Of a stretch of DNA of 64,000 nt, positions 17,811 through 26,154 are shown piece by piece. Within the stretch, counting starts at the first letter, position 1. Each line of letters opens with the position of its first letter. The DNA is taken from contig JACKPP010000001.1 of assembly GCA_024233455.1 (NCBI GenBank), forward strand, positions 780,001 to 844,000, in the 5' to 3' direction. The notes beneath the pieces are model-generated. The model had not been told where the DNA came from. It did not search any database and saw only the letters and a list, made by a program, of their open reading frames with translations. The translations under genes and the position numbers were made by a program. The stretch is from Chlamydiales bacterium. Lineage in GTDB: Bacteria > Chlamydiota > Chlamydiia > Chlamydiales > JACKPQ01.

Positions 17811-18323
17811 TTACAAACTTTTGGGTTCACTTTGGTGTAGTAATAGATAATATTTAGCAGAGGTTTTTAGCTGGGGGTAAGTTACTTGAAAAGTGAGTTT
17901 TTTCCACTGTTCATGTTGAGTGGAAGTTTTGGAAGATGTTTTACCTAGCGTGACTAAGCGTTCAAAAGTAATAGGCTCGTTTGAAAAAACTGATTTTTGA
18001 AAAGATGGCAACTCAATTTTGCAATTATCAAAACGCCCTTTTTGAATCCAAGTATCCAAAATATCAAAATAGCTCAGCTCTAATAAGCGTTGGGCTTCGA
18101 TTTGCTTCAAAGTTATCAGCTGCTTATGCATATGTTGGGAAGTTGCTCTAAATAACAATCCAAAGCTCATCATACACACGCTAATTGCAATGACTACCTC
18201 TAATAAAGAAAAACTATGCTTTTTTTTAACATTATTCCGATTCGAGGTAAAGCTCGAGGAAGTTAAAGACTGCTTTTTAAATTTACTTGGGTTTAACCAT
18301 TTGTACAAAAATGTCTGTATCAT
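17811..18323 (-). CDS. Pseudopilin-like protein with atypical N-terminal extension (possible frameshift or slippage start)
   Basis: 170 residues as an uninterrupted frame. A canonical prepilin motif (KKKHSFSLLEVVIAIS) lies 33-48 residues from the first Met, preceded by a Ser/Lys-rich extension that prepilins normally lack; no good Shine-Dalgarno precedes the ATG at 18323. A second ATG at 18232 is one base out of frame and immediately precedes a run of eight A (18220-18227 in plus coordinates). With nine A it would encode MLKKKHSFSLLEVV, a textbook prepilin start. The gene therefore either uses transcriptional slippage, has a one-base indel, or really has a long leader. The soluble domain is the size of a GspI/J-like minor pseudopilin. 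Confidence 0.6.
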   Translation of the reverse strand: MIQTFLYKWLNPSKFKKQSLTSSSFTSNRNNVKKKHSFSLLEVVIAISVCMMSFGLLFRATSQHMHKQLITLKQIEAQRLLELSYFDILDTWIQKGRFDNCKIELPSFQKSVFSNEPITFERLVTLGKTSSKTSTQHEQWKKLTFQVTYPQLKTSAKYYLLLHQSEPKSL

Positions 18324-18355
18324 ATAATGGAAATACTATAGCATAGATAGATATT

Positions 18356-19348
18356 ATGGAACTACGCGGAAAAGCCTTTTATAACTTTCTTAAGTCTAAG
18401 TGGCTCGATGACCATGGGATTGCGATAGAGCCATGGCAAATTGAGGACAAGCGTAAGCTTTCCAACGAGCAGCTTTTTGCTAAGCTCGAGGCGCTTGATA
18501 TTCAAATAGACCAAGAAGCTTTCAAGCTATATGCGGCAAAGTGTGACGCTCCTGAGGAATTAACCGATTGCTTAACCGATGAAACGCACGATGAATTGCG
18601 CTACGGCCAGGTTTATCTTATCGTATTTGAACTCTGGCGCAGATTTTGCGCTAAAAAACAGACGCTATCTATTTTTTGTGATGAGTTGGACCATCTGATC
18701 GATCTTTACGACTCAAACGACATAGCTAACCTAGAATCGATTGTAGATCAACTTCTTGAGCTTGGAAAAATTTTGGATGCGCAGATAGACGAGGGAGTGC
18801 CTGCAGAAGAAGTCTACGACTATGTCACTTCTTTTATCGCGCATGATTTAGAAAGTTTCCTCTACGATTTTATTTTAGATCAAATTAACCGTGATCAAGC
18901 CATGTCGGCTTCGGAAATTCTTGATGCCTTTTATCCCTATGTGGAAGACAAGCGGTGGTTGGACTTGCTACTTGCGCGCATTCTCTTCGAAACGGATGTG
19001 GAAGAATCAAAGATCATGATCGATAGGCTATTTGAGGCATTGCAAGAAGAGCCCGACGTGGATCTGGGTCTTGAAATGCTGCGCATGCTGATCATATTCG
19101 ATGATAAATCGGCTTTTCAAAGCCTGCTCGATAAGGTCAGTTCATGGATACAATCAGAAGAAGACTTTCAGCATCTTCTAGCCATTGTTCGCGACTACTT
19201 CTGCGCTCTTGACTTAGAAAAAGAAGAGAAAGTACTCAGTGATATGTTAGAGAAAAGAGAAGGGCAGCCTTTGGATGCCAAATTCTTTCCCACCGATATT
19301 GCACTGCAAAATCTCAAGAGTCTAGTCAGCACGCAACTCCAGCCCTAA
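18356..19348 (+). CDS. Acidic, all-helical protein of unknown function
   Basis: 330 residues, strongly acidic (many Asp/Glu, e.g. LTDCLTDETHDELRYG, ESIVDQLLELGKILD) and predicted almost wholly helical, with no signal peptide or membrane segment. Repeating helix pairs in the second half suggest a TPR/HEAT-like solenoid, but no repeat consensus can be drawn. I do not recognise it. It is divergent from the prepilin-like gene at 17811 with only 32 nt between starts, and is followed 18 nt after its stop by copy 2 of the 19-bp palindrome. Confidence 0.75.
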   Translation: MELRGKAFYNFLKSKWLDDHGIAIEPWQIEDKRKLSNEQLFAKLEALDIQIDQEAFKLYAAKCDAPEELTDCLTDETHDELRYGQVYLIVFELWRRFCAKKQTLSIFCDELDHLIDLYDSNDIANLESIVDQLLELGKILDAQIDEGVPAEEVYDYVTSFIAHDLESFLYDFILDQINRDQAMSASEILDAFYPYVEDKRWLDLLLARILFETDVEESKIMIDRLFEALQEEPDVDLGLEMLRMLIIFDDKSAFQSLLDKVSSWIQSEEDFQHLLAIVRDYFCALDLEKEEKVLSDMLEKREGQPLDAKFFPTDIALQNLKSLVSTQLQP

Positions 19349-19366
19349 AGTTCAACATACAAGCTC

Positions 19367-19385
19367 ATGTAAAGCAGTTTTACAT
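19367..19385. repeat. 19-bp palindromic repeat, copy 2
   Basis: ATGTAAAGCAGTTTTACAT, the exact reverse complement of copy 1. It fills the gap between two convergent genes, 18 nt after the stop of 18356-19348 and 3 nt after the stop of the phosphoesterase gene on the other strand. Confidence 0.85.
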
Positions 19386-19388
19386 CAA

Positions 19389-20147
19389 CTAGCGAGGCGC
19401 GATTTTGATCGGCTGAAAATCGATGTAATCACCAGCTACGCAGATATATTCAACCCCATTTAAATTGCCAAAAACGGGGATATTTTTTTTCAGATTGTGC
19501 AGGTGCCCAAAGACGCAAACATCAACGCCATACTCTTCTAGAATAGCGGACACAGGTGAGGGTTCAAGAGTAGGGCTCACCGGCGGGTAATGAGTCATGA
19601 CGATTTTGAGATGGGCATCTTTATGTAGCTGATCTAAGCTCAGGCGCAGGCGGTGGAGCTCCCTCTCGTAGATTTTGCGCATGGCGTGGATATCAGTTTC
19701 GGGAGGCGAGATGGCTCCGGTGGCCGGATTGACTTTGAAGTCGATGAAATCGCTACAAGAAAAATGCTCGCAATCCCACAATCTGGTGCCGCCGATCGAA
19801 ACATCCATCCACTGAAAGGCGCTATTTTGAATAAAGTGCATGGATTGTGGCAGAGCGTTTTTAAGTTTGGTAGGTGTAGGCCACCAATAGTCGTGGTTGC
19901 CACGGATGAGAAGTTTGGTTCCGGGTAGGCGGTCTATCCAATCCAGATCTTTATGAGCAGTTTCTAAATCATGGGCCCAGGAAAGATCGCCCGGCAAAAG
20001 AACTAAATCTTCTGGCTTTATACATGCTAGCCAATGGGCATGAATCTTTTCGGTATAGTTTTCCCATGCAGGCCCAAAAATCTCCATCGATTTTTCAGGA
20101 TTACCAAAAGGAAGGTGAAGGTCGGCCAGTGCCCAAATTGCAGTCAT
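19389..20147 (-). CDS. Calcineurin-like metallophosphoesterase
   Basis: 252 residues with all five metallophosphoesterase blocks in order: ADLHLPF (D-x-H), LLPGDLSWA (GD), RGNHDYWW (GNHD), MTHYPPV (H) and VFGHLH (GHxH). The dimetal site is therefore complete. The opening (TAIWALADLHLPFG) is that of the cytosolic YkuE/MPPED-like bacterial phosphoesterases; the natural substrate is not predictable. There is no signal peptide. It follows glgC on the same strand with a 12-nt gap, so the two are probably co-transcribed. Confidence 0.88.
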   Translation of the reverse strand: MTAIWALADLHLPFGNPEKSMEIFGPAWENYTEKIHAHWLACIKPEDLVLLPGDLSWAHDLETAHKDLDWIDRLPGTKLLIRGNHDYWWPTPTKLKNALPQSMHFIQNSAFQWMDVSIGGTRLWDCEHFSCSDFIDFKVNPATGAISPPETDIHAMRKIYERELHRLRLSLDQLHKDAHLKIVMTHYPPVSPTLEPSPVSAILEEYGVDVCVFGHLHNLKKNIPVFGNLNGVEYICVAGDYIDFQPIKIAPR

Positions 20148-20159
20148 AATGGTAGTATA

Positions 20160-21479
20160 CTAAAGTACGAAGTTATCTGGAATAATACTTCCCGGTGGTA
20201 CGACAATAATCCCATCGCGGATGTAGACGATAGCGCTATCGTAGGTTTCTAGATGGTCTTTATTGATCAGCTTTACATTATCGCCAATTTGGGTGTGCTC
20301 ATCGATGATAGCACGTTCGATTTGACAATTTTTACCAATACAGAATTTGGGTGGTAGATCCTCTTGCCGCTGATCGGGAGAGGCGTAGAACTGATTGCCG
20401 ATAATGATCGAGTCATGGATAGTAGTGCCAGAGCCGATGACAGCTCTAAGGCCAATCAGGCTGTGTGTGATTTCGGAGGCCTCAATGACCGACCCTTGCC
20501 CAATGATAGAATCTTTGATACGGGTGTTTTCAATCACCGGCGATGGTAAATGTTGAGGATGGGCGTAGATAGGGTTGGTCTCATCATATAGATCCAGTGC
20601 TAAGGTCTGGGTGGTCAGGGCCAAATTGGCATCATAGTAGGAGGCGATGGTGCCGATGTCTTCCCAATAGCCGCGATAAAAATAAGCAAAGGTATTGCCT
20701 TTCTTAATTTGTGCTGGAATGAGGTGTTTGCCAAAATCAATGCCGTCATGTTCAGTCAAAAGATCGACCAAAGCTTGGCGTTTGAAGACGTAAATACCCA
20801 TCGAACCTAAGTAGCAGGGCTCATTTCCTTCCAAAAGTTTTTTGTCTAGCTCAAATGTGTCTAATAGGGAGTCTTTTTGTGGCTTTTCGTAAAAGTCGGT
20901 AATACGGTGTTTAGAGTCGATTTGCATAAGGCCCATCCGTTTAGCATCGGTTTTACATACAGGAAGCGTTGCAACGGTAAGGTCGGCGCCGGTCTCTTTG
21001 GCAAAACCTACCAGGTCAAGTAAATCCATGTTGTAGAGCTGATCACCAGATAAGATGACAAAATAATCGATATCGAATTCTAGCAAATAAGCGAGGTTTT
21101 TGCGTACGGCGTCAGCAGTGCCTTCGTACCAAATTTTCTTTCCGGCACGATCTTCAGGGCTCAGCATTTCAATGATGGCCCCTTGAAAGGGGTCTAACCG
21201 GTAGGTTTCTGAAATATGCTGGTTTAAGCTGTTGGCTAAGTATTGGCTTAAGATAAAAATATGTCCCAATCTGGCGTTAAGCGCATTGGAGATGGGAATG
21301 TCGATGAGACGGTAGGTCCCTCCAAATGAAACAGCTGGTTTGCAGCGAGATAGGGTGAGTGGGTATAGCCTTGTGCCCTCACCTCCGGCCAGGATAATGG
21401 CCGCGACTTTGTCGGTCAAAGATTTATTTTTCGATTTTATTGGATTTTTACGCATATAATTATACTTATTTGTATTCAT
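20160..21479 (-). CDS. glgC: Glucose-1-phosphate adenylyltransferase
   Basis: Makes ADP-glucose from ATP and glucose-1-phosphate, the committed step of bacterial glycogen synthesis. The N-terminal nucleotidyltransferase fold (IILAGGEGTRLYPLT, near residues 28-42), the substrate site (YEGTADAVRKN), FYEKP and the C-terminal left-handed beta-helix (hexapeptide-like IIGQGSVIEASEI, IIGNQF) are all present in 439 residues. No other glycogen gene is in the window. Chlamydiae typically retain glycogen metabolism. The first about 20 residues are Lys/Asn-rich, and a second Met at residue 9 is an alternative start; neither has a strong Shine-Dalgarno. Confidence 0.95.
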   Translation of the reverse strand: MNTNKYNYMRKNPIKSKNKSLTDKVAAIILAGGEGTRLYPLTLSRCKPAVSFGGTYRLIDIPISNALNARLGHIFILSQYLANSLNQHISETYRLDPFQGAIIEMLSPEDRAGKKIWYEGTADAVRKNLAYLLEFDIDYFVILSGDQLYNMDLLDLVGFAKETGADLTVATLPVCKTDAKRMGLMQIDSKHRITDFYEKPQKDSLLDTFELDKKLLEGNEPCYLGSMGIYVFKRQALVDLLTEHDGIDFGKHLIPAQIKKGNTFAYFYRGYWEDIGTIASYYDANLALTTQTLALDLYDETNPIYAHPQHLPSPVIENTRIKDSIIGQGSVIEASEITHSLIGLRAVIGSGTTIHDSIIIGNQFYASPDQRQEDLPPKFCIGKNCQIERAIIDEHTQIGDNVKLINKDHLETYDSAIVYIRDGIIVVPPGSIIPDNFVL

Positions 21480-21512
21480 TACAAATAAAGCATAATTATC
21501 TCAAAATCAAGT

Positions 21513-22412
21513 TTAGTTTGATTTATTCCAATTAGAGCAGACGCTTTTCATTTCAAGATAAAGCTCTGATTTTTCATTTAAGCCGTCCATAATTTTTTTA
21601 AATTCTTGACGGTCAAAGTCCTGCTCTAAACCAGCACATCCAAAAACGAGATATGTCGCCAGAGATTCTCGTTTGATAACTGCTGGATCTTTTAATAGTT
21701 CCAAACAGGTTTGGGCAATCTCCGGATCCTCAGAAAATTCCATTAGGCAGATGGCCGCGTGCTCGTTATTTTTAGAGTAGGGCTGATGTTTTAAGGCTTT
21801 GATTAAAAAAACTTTAGATTTATCACCGATAGCCCGAATCGCTTGGATAATGGCCTCATCAGTGAAGAAATTGTCTTGCCCAAGAGCTTGAAACAGAGCT
21901 GGTATGGCTGTTTCGTCTTTGATCTGGCCTAGAATTTTGGCCGCAAAGATGGGAGATCTGCCATAGCCAGGGTAAAGGGGATCATAGAAAGATTCACTGG
22001 AAATAAGATCGATCAATAGGGGGACGATTTCTTGCCCGCAGTGGATTAATGCTTCCATTTCTTCTTGGGGATCTTCTTCTTCGCTCAGAATGAGATTGCT
22101 AATCAAGACAGCATGGGGGTTTGGGGGCTCTTGTTCATAGACTTCGCGCAGATCTTGGTAGAGCTGTTTTGACATTTCTACCCGCAGGTGAGCCAGCTCA
22201 GGTAAGATCACATCAGCCAGATTTTGCCTTAACTCTTTTTCGATGTGGGCCAGCTCGCGAATCCGTTTTTCTTCAAAATCGGGCATCACACCTACGCCTT
22301 CTTGGTCGTAGTAATCTATCATGACTCCAAAATTGCCCCCAAAGTGCGCTTCTCGATGCATAAGAATCTCCATGTCGATGGCGTCGAGTAGAGGAATAGA
22401 TTCATTTTCCAT
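21513..22412 (-). CDS. HEAT-repeat protein of unknown function
   Basis: 299 residues from the ATG at 22412; a TTG at 22418 is in frame, but the AAAGGG site is spaced 6 nt from the ATG, not from the TTG. The middle and C-terminal parts carry PBS-lyase/HEAT-like repeats (AAKILGQIKDETAIPALFQAL; AIRAIGDKSKVFLIKAL; AAICLMEFSEDPEIAQTCLELL), scaffolds for protein-protein contact. The N-terminal about 100 residues are acidic and helical. It lies directly downstream of lipA, separated by two bases, and so belongs to the lpdA-lipA operon, perhaps an accessory to lipoate or dehydrogenase biology, but that link rests on position only. Confidence 0.72.
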   Translation of the reverse strand: MENESIPLLDAIDMEILMHREAHFGGNFGVMIDYYDQEGVGVMPDFEEKRIRELAHIEKELRQNLADVILPELAHLRVEMSKQLYQDLREVYEQEPPNPHAVLISNLILSEEEDPQEEMEALIHCGQEIVPLLIDLISSESFYDPLYPGYGRSPIFAAKILGQIKDETAIPALFQALGQDNFFTDEAIIQAIRAIGDKSKVFLIKALKHQPYSKNNEHAAICLMEFSEDPEIAQTCLELLKDPAVIKRESLATYLVFGCAGLEQDFDRQEFKKIMDGLNEKSELYLEMKSVCSNWNKSN

Positions 22413-22414
22413 GA

Positions 22415-23356
22415 TCAACCCTTTCTTTTGAGCATCGCACTATCTTTCAATAGGTCAGCATTGTAGCTGGAGCGGACAAAGGGGCCGCTGTAAACATTAC
22501 CGATGCCGATTGCCTCCCCATAGATACGGTAGGCGTTAAATTGTTCCGGTGTGACAAACGACTTGACGACCAGCTTATTTTTTGAAGCTTGGAGATATTG
22601 TCCGATGGTGACGATATCGCAGCCGACGGTGTGTAAATCTTGCAGGGTCTGTTGCACTTGTTCTTCGCTCTCGCCTAAGCCCACCATCAGTCCCGATTTT
22701 ACAAAAGAGGATTTGTTGGAGCGTTTGGCGTGATCTAAAACTTGCAGCGTACGTTCATAAGTGGCTTTGTGTCGCACGCGTGGCGTTAGCTCGCGCACGG
22801 TTTCGATGTTGTGGTTAAATACCTCGGGTTTCTCACTTAAAACAATGTTTAAAGCGTCCCAATTGCCACAATAATCCGATGTCAGCACCTCAATTGTAGA
22901 TAGCGGGCTATCGCTACGGATAGCGCGGATAATCTTGGCAATATGTTCTGCACCTTGATCAGGAAGATCATCTCTTGCCACCATGGTAATTACGACGTGC
23001 TTTAATCCGAGCGCTCTTGCAGATTGGGCGATGCGCTGAGGCTCGTCAACTTCTGGAGGTAGCGGATTTTTGGTAAAGTCAATGTCACAAAATCCGCATG
23101 CCCTGGTGCAGGCGCTACCTAAAGCTAAGAACGTGGCCGTTTTTTTAGAATAGCACTCGAGCCGGTTAGGGCATTTAGCTTCTTCGCAAACGGTACTGAG
23201 CCTTGAAGTTTTAACAATGTCGTTTGTTTCAGAAAGTGTGCCTCCACGCGGTAATTTGCGGTGGAGCCATTTGGGAAAACGCCCTTTGGCACTCTGATCG
23301 GGATTGCTTGGCAGGCGATTGAGTTTGGGTTTGGCATCAAAAAGTTCTTGGCTCAT
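22415..23356 (-). CDS. lipA: Lipoyl synthase
   Basis: Radical SAM enzyme that inserts two sulfurs into octanoyl-lipoyl domains. Both iron-sulfur sites are visible: the auxiliary cluster cysteines C57, C62, C68 (CEEAKCPNRLEC) and the radical-SAM cluster C83, C87, C90 (CTRACGFC). The conserved C-terminal R-S-S-Y (VRSSYNAD) that supplies the serine ligand is intact. 313 residues is normal. The start overlaps the lpdA stop (ATGA), coupling lipoate synthesis to the dihydrolipoamide dehydrogenase that uses the cofactor. Confidence 0.97.
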   Translation of the reverse strand: MSQELFDAKPKLNRLPSNPDQSAKGRFPKWLHRKLPRGGTLSETNDIVKTSRLSTVCEEAKCPNRLECYSKKTATFLALGSACTRACGFCDIDFTKNPLPPEVDEPQRIAQSARALGLKHVVITMVARDDLPDQGAEHIAKIIRAIRSDSPLSTIEVLTSDYCGNWDALNIVLSEKPEVFNHNIETVRELTPRVRHKATYERTLQVLDHAKRSNKSSFVKSGLMVGLGESEEQVQQTLQDLHTVGCDIVTIGQYLQASKNKLVVKSFVTPEQFNAYRIYGEAIGIGNVYSGPFVRSSYNADLLKDSAMLKRKG

Positions 23357-24756
23357 CGTCTCCTCGGTGGAAAATGGATGGGGGTATCACCGGCGATCAA
23401 AGCGGCTTCTAGCCAACTTTCGGCAACAGTTGGGTGAGCATGGATGGTTTCGGTGATACATTCAAGCGTTAGCTCATTGTTGATAGCGATGGCCATTTCG
23501 GCAATGAGTGCTGACGCTTCATGACCGACAACCTGGGCACCTAAAATAGCTTGCGTGGGCTTATCTATGATGATTTGAGCAAATCCTTCAGTTTCCATAG
23601 CCGCTTGCGCTTTTCCAAGGGCCTGAAAAGGGAAGGATCCCACTTTTGCATCGTAGCCTTTTTCTTTAGCCTCTTCCAGTGTCATGCCTACAGTGGCAAT
23701 TTCGGGATGGGTAAAAATCACCGCTGGAACTGCGTGGTAGTGCATAGCACTAGTATTGCCGATTGCATTATCAGCAGCAACAATCCCTTGATGGCTGGCA
23801 ACATGTGCTAACATGGCAATGCCTGTGACATCTCCGATAGCGTAAATGCCTGGCACATTGGTCTCCATTTTTTCATTTACTTCAATGGCCCCGCGCGGGC
23901 TTGTTTTAACTCCGGCTTTTTTTAGCCCAAGTCCTGCAGATGTGATTTTACGCCCTACGGCAATCAGTGCTAAATCAAAGGTAGCTTCCGTGCCGCCTTC
24001 TAGATGCACTTTTACTCCGTCACTTTTCGAGTCAATGCTGGATACTTTGACGCCTAGTTGCAGGACGATCCCTTTTTTCTGAAAGGCTTTGGTCAAGGCA
24101 TCAGAAATCGTTTTTCCTTGCAGTGCCACAATACTTGGCATCGCCTCAAAGATAGTGACTTTGACATCCAGTTCTGCAAAAAGCGAGGCAAATTCGCAAC
24201 CGATATAGCCTCCACCGATGATGGCAATGGATTTGGGTAATTGGGTCAGTTCCAGTACAGATGTAGAATTTAAAATGCGTTTATGATCACAAGGAAAAGC
24301 AGGAATATCTAATGGTTCTGAACCTGTGGCAATAATTATTTTATCCGCCTGAATAATGCGCTTTTCTTGGCCGGTAATTTTTAATTCTTTGGGAGAGATA
24401 AATTCTGCAGCACCGTTTATCACTTCGATTTTATTGGCTTTGATTAATCCGCCCAAGCTGGTTCGGATGCTTTCTACCACCTTGTCTTTGCGCGCCTTCA
24501 TTTGGCTATAGTCAAAAGACACTGCTCCGGTGACAATTCCAAAATCTTTAGCAGTGCGCACTTTATGCAAAACGGTGGTATTTGCAAGTAATGTTTTGGT
24601 CGGAATGCAACCAACATTCAAGCAGGTTCCGCCCAGATAATTTTTCTCTACCAATGCCACTGATTTTCCAGCTTGCGCTGCCCTAATTGCTGCCACATAA
24701 CCTCCAGGGCCGGCACCAATCACTGCGACATCAAATTTCATTTTTTCTTGTGTCAT
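23353..24756 (-). CDS. lpdA: Dihydrolipoamide dehydrogenase (E3)
   Basis: FAD enzyme that reoxidises dihydrolipoyl groups of 2-oxoacid dehydrogenase complexes. Seen: FAD site GAGPGG (residues 14-19), redox disulfide C45/C50 (GGTCLNVGCIPTK), NAD site GGGYIGCEFA, second FAD motif (GIYAIGDVTG) and the active-site His-Glu dyad near the C-terminus (HAHPTVAES). 467 residues is standard. It is the first gene of an operon with lipA and the HEAT protein. Confidence 0.97.
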   Translation of the reverse strand: MTQEKMKFDVAVIGAGPGGYVAAIRAAQAGKSVALVEKNYLGGTCLNVGCIPTKTLLANTTVLHKVRTAKDFGIVTGAVSFDYSQMKARKDKVVESIRTSLGGLIKANKIEVINGAAEFISPKELKITGQEKRIIQADKIIIATGSEPLDIPAFPCDHKRILNSTSVLELTQLPKSIAIIGGGYIGCEFASLFAELDVKVTIFEAMPSIVALQGKTISDALTKAFQKKGIVLQLGVKVSSIDSKSDGVKVHLEGGTEATFDLALIAVGRKITSAGLGLKKAGVKTSPRGAIEVNEKMETNVPGIYAIGDVTGIAMLAHVASHQGIVAADNAIGNTSAMHYHAVPAVIFTHPEIATVGMTLEEAKEKGYDAKVGSFPFQALGKAQAAMETEGFAQIIIDKPTQAILGAQVVGHEASALIAEMAIAINNELTLECITETIHAHPTVAESWLEAALIAGDTPIHFPPRRR

Positions 24757-24844
24757 TTTAACTCCCGCGCTAATTTCGCATTTTAACGTACTTGCGAGAT
24801 TAAGGCCACTTCCGCTATTGTTACAATTGTAGGAAGGTTACGCA

Positions 24845-25357
24845 ATGGAATTTGATTTTGAGAATGAAAATAATTTTGAATCACCCACTGCAACGCAGCA
24901 AGAATTTGACGATCCCCTTTTTAGAGAACAATCTCTAGAGGATAGTCTAGCCTCTCTTTACAAACCACCCTATAGTCGACAATCGGTAAAAAGAGAGCCT
25001 AAACTTTCCGAATTTACTTTTGACGCCTCGCCGCCTCTGGCTGAGCCCACGCTGGAACAAACTGCTCCGATTTTTCCTGAAAACAAAAGCTCACTTTTAT
25101 CCGCTTACGAAGATTCCACGCCTCGCTCAGCCCCGCCGCAAGAGGAAACTGTTTCTAAAAATAAAGACATTTGGCCTCTGCTGCTTTTAGCCGTTGGTGC
25201 TCAACTGCTCACATTAGGATTACTGCTATTTTTCTTTTCCGATGATGGAGTGCTCACACTCCAGTGGAACGCCAAAAAATGGTTCATTTATGCGCTCACA
25301 TCGCTTCCTTTGGTCTACTTTGGTCTGCGTGGCCTTAAGCCACAAGAAGACGCCTAA
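24845..25357 (+). CDS. Membrane protein with disordered N-terminus and two-TM hairpin
   Basis: 170 residues, AGGAAGG 9 nt before the ATG. Residues 1-105 are polar, acidic and Pro-rich with no hydrophobic segment, probably disordered. Residues about 110-165 form two hydrophobic segments (PLLLLAVGAQLLTLGLLLFF and FIYALTSLPLVYFGLRGL) separated by a short loop. Its position divergent from lpdA corresponds to that of a conserved small hypothetical gene beside lpdA in Chlamydia. A tight two-TM hairpin is also the hallmark of chlamydial Inc proteins, but conservation at this core locus argues for a bacterial-membrane role. Function unknown. Confidence 0.72.
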   Translation: MEFDFENENNFESPTATQQEFDDPLFREQSLEDSLASLYKPPYSRQSVKREPKLSEFTFDASPPLAEPTLEQTAPIFPENKSSLLSAYEDSTPRSAPPQEETVSKNKDIWPLLLLAVGAQLLTLGLLLFFFSDDGVLTLQWNAKKWFIYALTSLPLVYFGLRGLKPQEDA

Positions 25358-25397
25358 CACCATTTGCAGCAAATAAATACTGTAGCTGTGATCATGT

Positions 25398-25901
25398 TTA
25401 CATTGGCTTTGCGCTCAACGGAGTATCAGTATGTGTGGGTTCAAAGTCAGCATCAATTAGCTGTACTTCCGGGATGCCTAGCTTTTCTCGTATTTCAGGG
25501 TCGGTCCTTGAATCGAGGCCCAGCCATTCTAGTATTTCAGAGTCGGTCATTAAATCGCAGCATAGCTCTTCTGGTATTTCAGAGACGGTCCTTGAATCGC
25601 AGCCTAGCTCTTCTGGTATTTGAGAGTCGGTTATTGAATCGAGGCCTAGCCATTCTAGTAGTTCAGAGTCGGTCCTTGAATCGCGGCTGGTAAAAACTGT
25701 AGCTATTGCATGTGGTAGGCCTTTGGATTGTGACTTGGTAACGTCTGGATCATTTACTTTAGGAGACACATTTGTTGAAAGTGTTGTCCTGCGATGCAAG
25801 CATATAGATATGATCGCGAACACAGCCAAGGCAATAGCCACCACAGCAACGTAGCGAAGCGGTTTGTTGTCGATAATATTTCGAACCGATGTAACACGCA
25901 T
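25398..25901 (-). CDS. Single-TM protein with five 14-residue tandem repeats
   Basis: 167 residues. An N-terminal basic segment is followed by one hydrophobic helix (YVAVVAIALAVFAIISICL, about 17-35), a polar linker, and then residues 74-143 made of exactly five 14-residue repeats, consensus DSRTDSEIxEWLGL. The antisense frame over the same repeats lacks a membrane helix and has an odd composition, so the minus frame is taken as the gene. TGGAA lies 5 nt before the ATG. An acidic amphipathic repeat on a membrane anchor suggests a surface or secreted interaction protein; no family is recognised. The downstream neighbour on its 3' side is convergent. Confidence 0.6.
   Translation of the reverse strand: MRVTSVRNIIDNKPLRYVAVVAIALAVFAIISICLHRRTTLSTNVSPKVNDPDVTKSQSKGLPHAIATVFTSRDSRTDSELLEWLGLDSITDSQIPEELGCDSRTVSEIPEELCCDLMTDSEILEWLGLDSRTDPEIREKLGIPEVQLIDADFEPTHTDTPLSAKPM
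25473..25682 (-). repeat. Five tandem 42-bp coding repeats
   Basis: The 210 bp encode five in-frame copies of a 14-residue unit. Copies 1 and 4 share the -EWLGL ending, while copies 2 and 3 end -EELGC/-EELCC. No copy is out of register. Such an array can gain or lose units by slippage without a frameshift. Confidence 0.85.
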
Positions 25902-25953
25902 AAAATTCCATTTTGTTTGATAACTTTGACGGAGAGTCTAGCAAATAGGATAA

Positions 25954-26154
25954 TTACTCGCTATGATTTGCAGAATGCAGCTCTTGCAGCAGCTCGCAAG
26001 AAGGGCTTAGGACTTTGCACTTCCAATCAGAAATATTGCGCTCACTGGTATTGAAATTGAGGCCAATTAACACAAGCTGCTTCTTTTGATGTGAATATTT
26101 TTCGCAGTATTTCTTTAGCTCTTCTTGATTCAGTGTTTGTGAGTCATAGAATTT
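25954..26154 (-). pseudogene. 3' remnant of an AAA-ATPase/PD-(D/E)XK nuclease-like (DUF1703-type) gene
   Basis: Minus-strand frame of about 66 codons ending at TAA 25954-25956, immediately after secA and without its own start codon. The translation (FYDSQTLNQEELKKYCEKY, QLVLIGLNFNTSERNISDWK) resembles the C-terminal end of the AAA-ATPase-like proteins carrying a PD-(D/E)XK nuclease domain (DUF1703 family), which usually reads IxLIGINFdxxxRNIxDWxxE. These genes occur in many copies in Bacteroidetes and environmental chlamydiae. Only the tail is here, so it is read as a decayed, 5'-truncated copy fused to the secA 3' end. The family match is by eye. Confidence 0.55.

Noticed and set aside
25364..25693. 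Plus-strand open frame made of repeats, antisense to the 14-residue-repeat gene
   Set aside because: A tandem repeat keeps all frames open; the minus frame has a membrane helix, a usable ribosome-binding site and better composition, so the plus frame is taken as a shadow.
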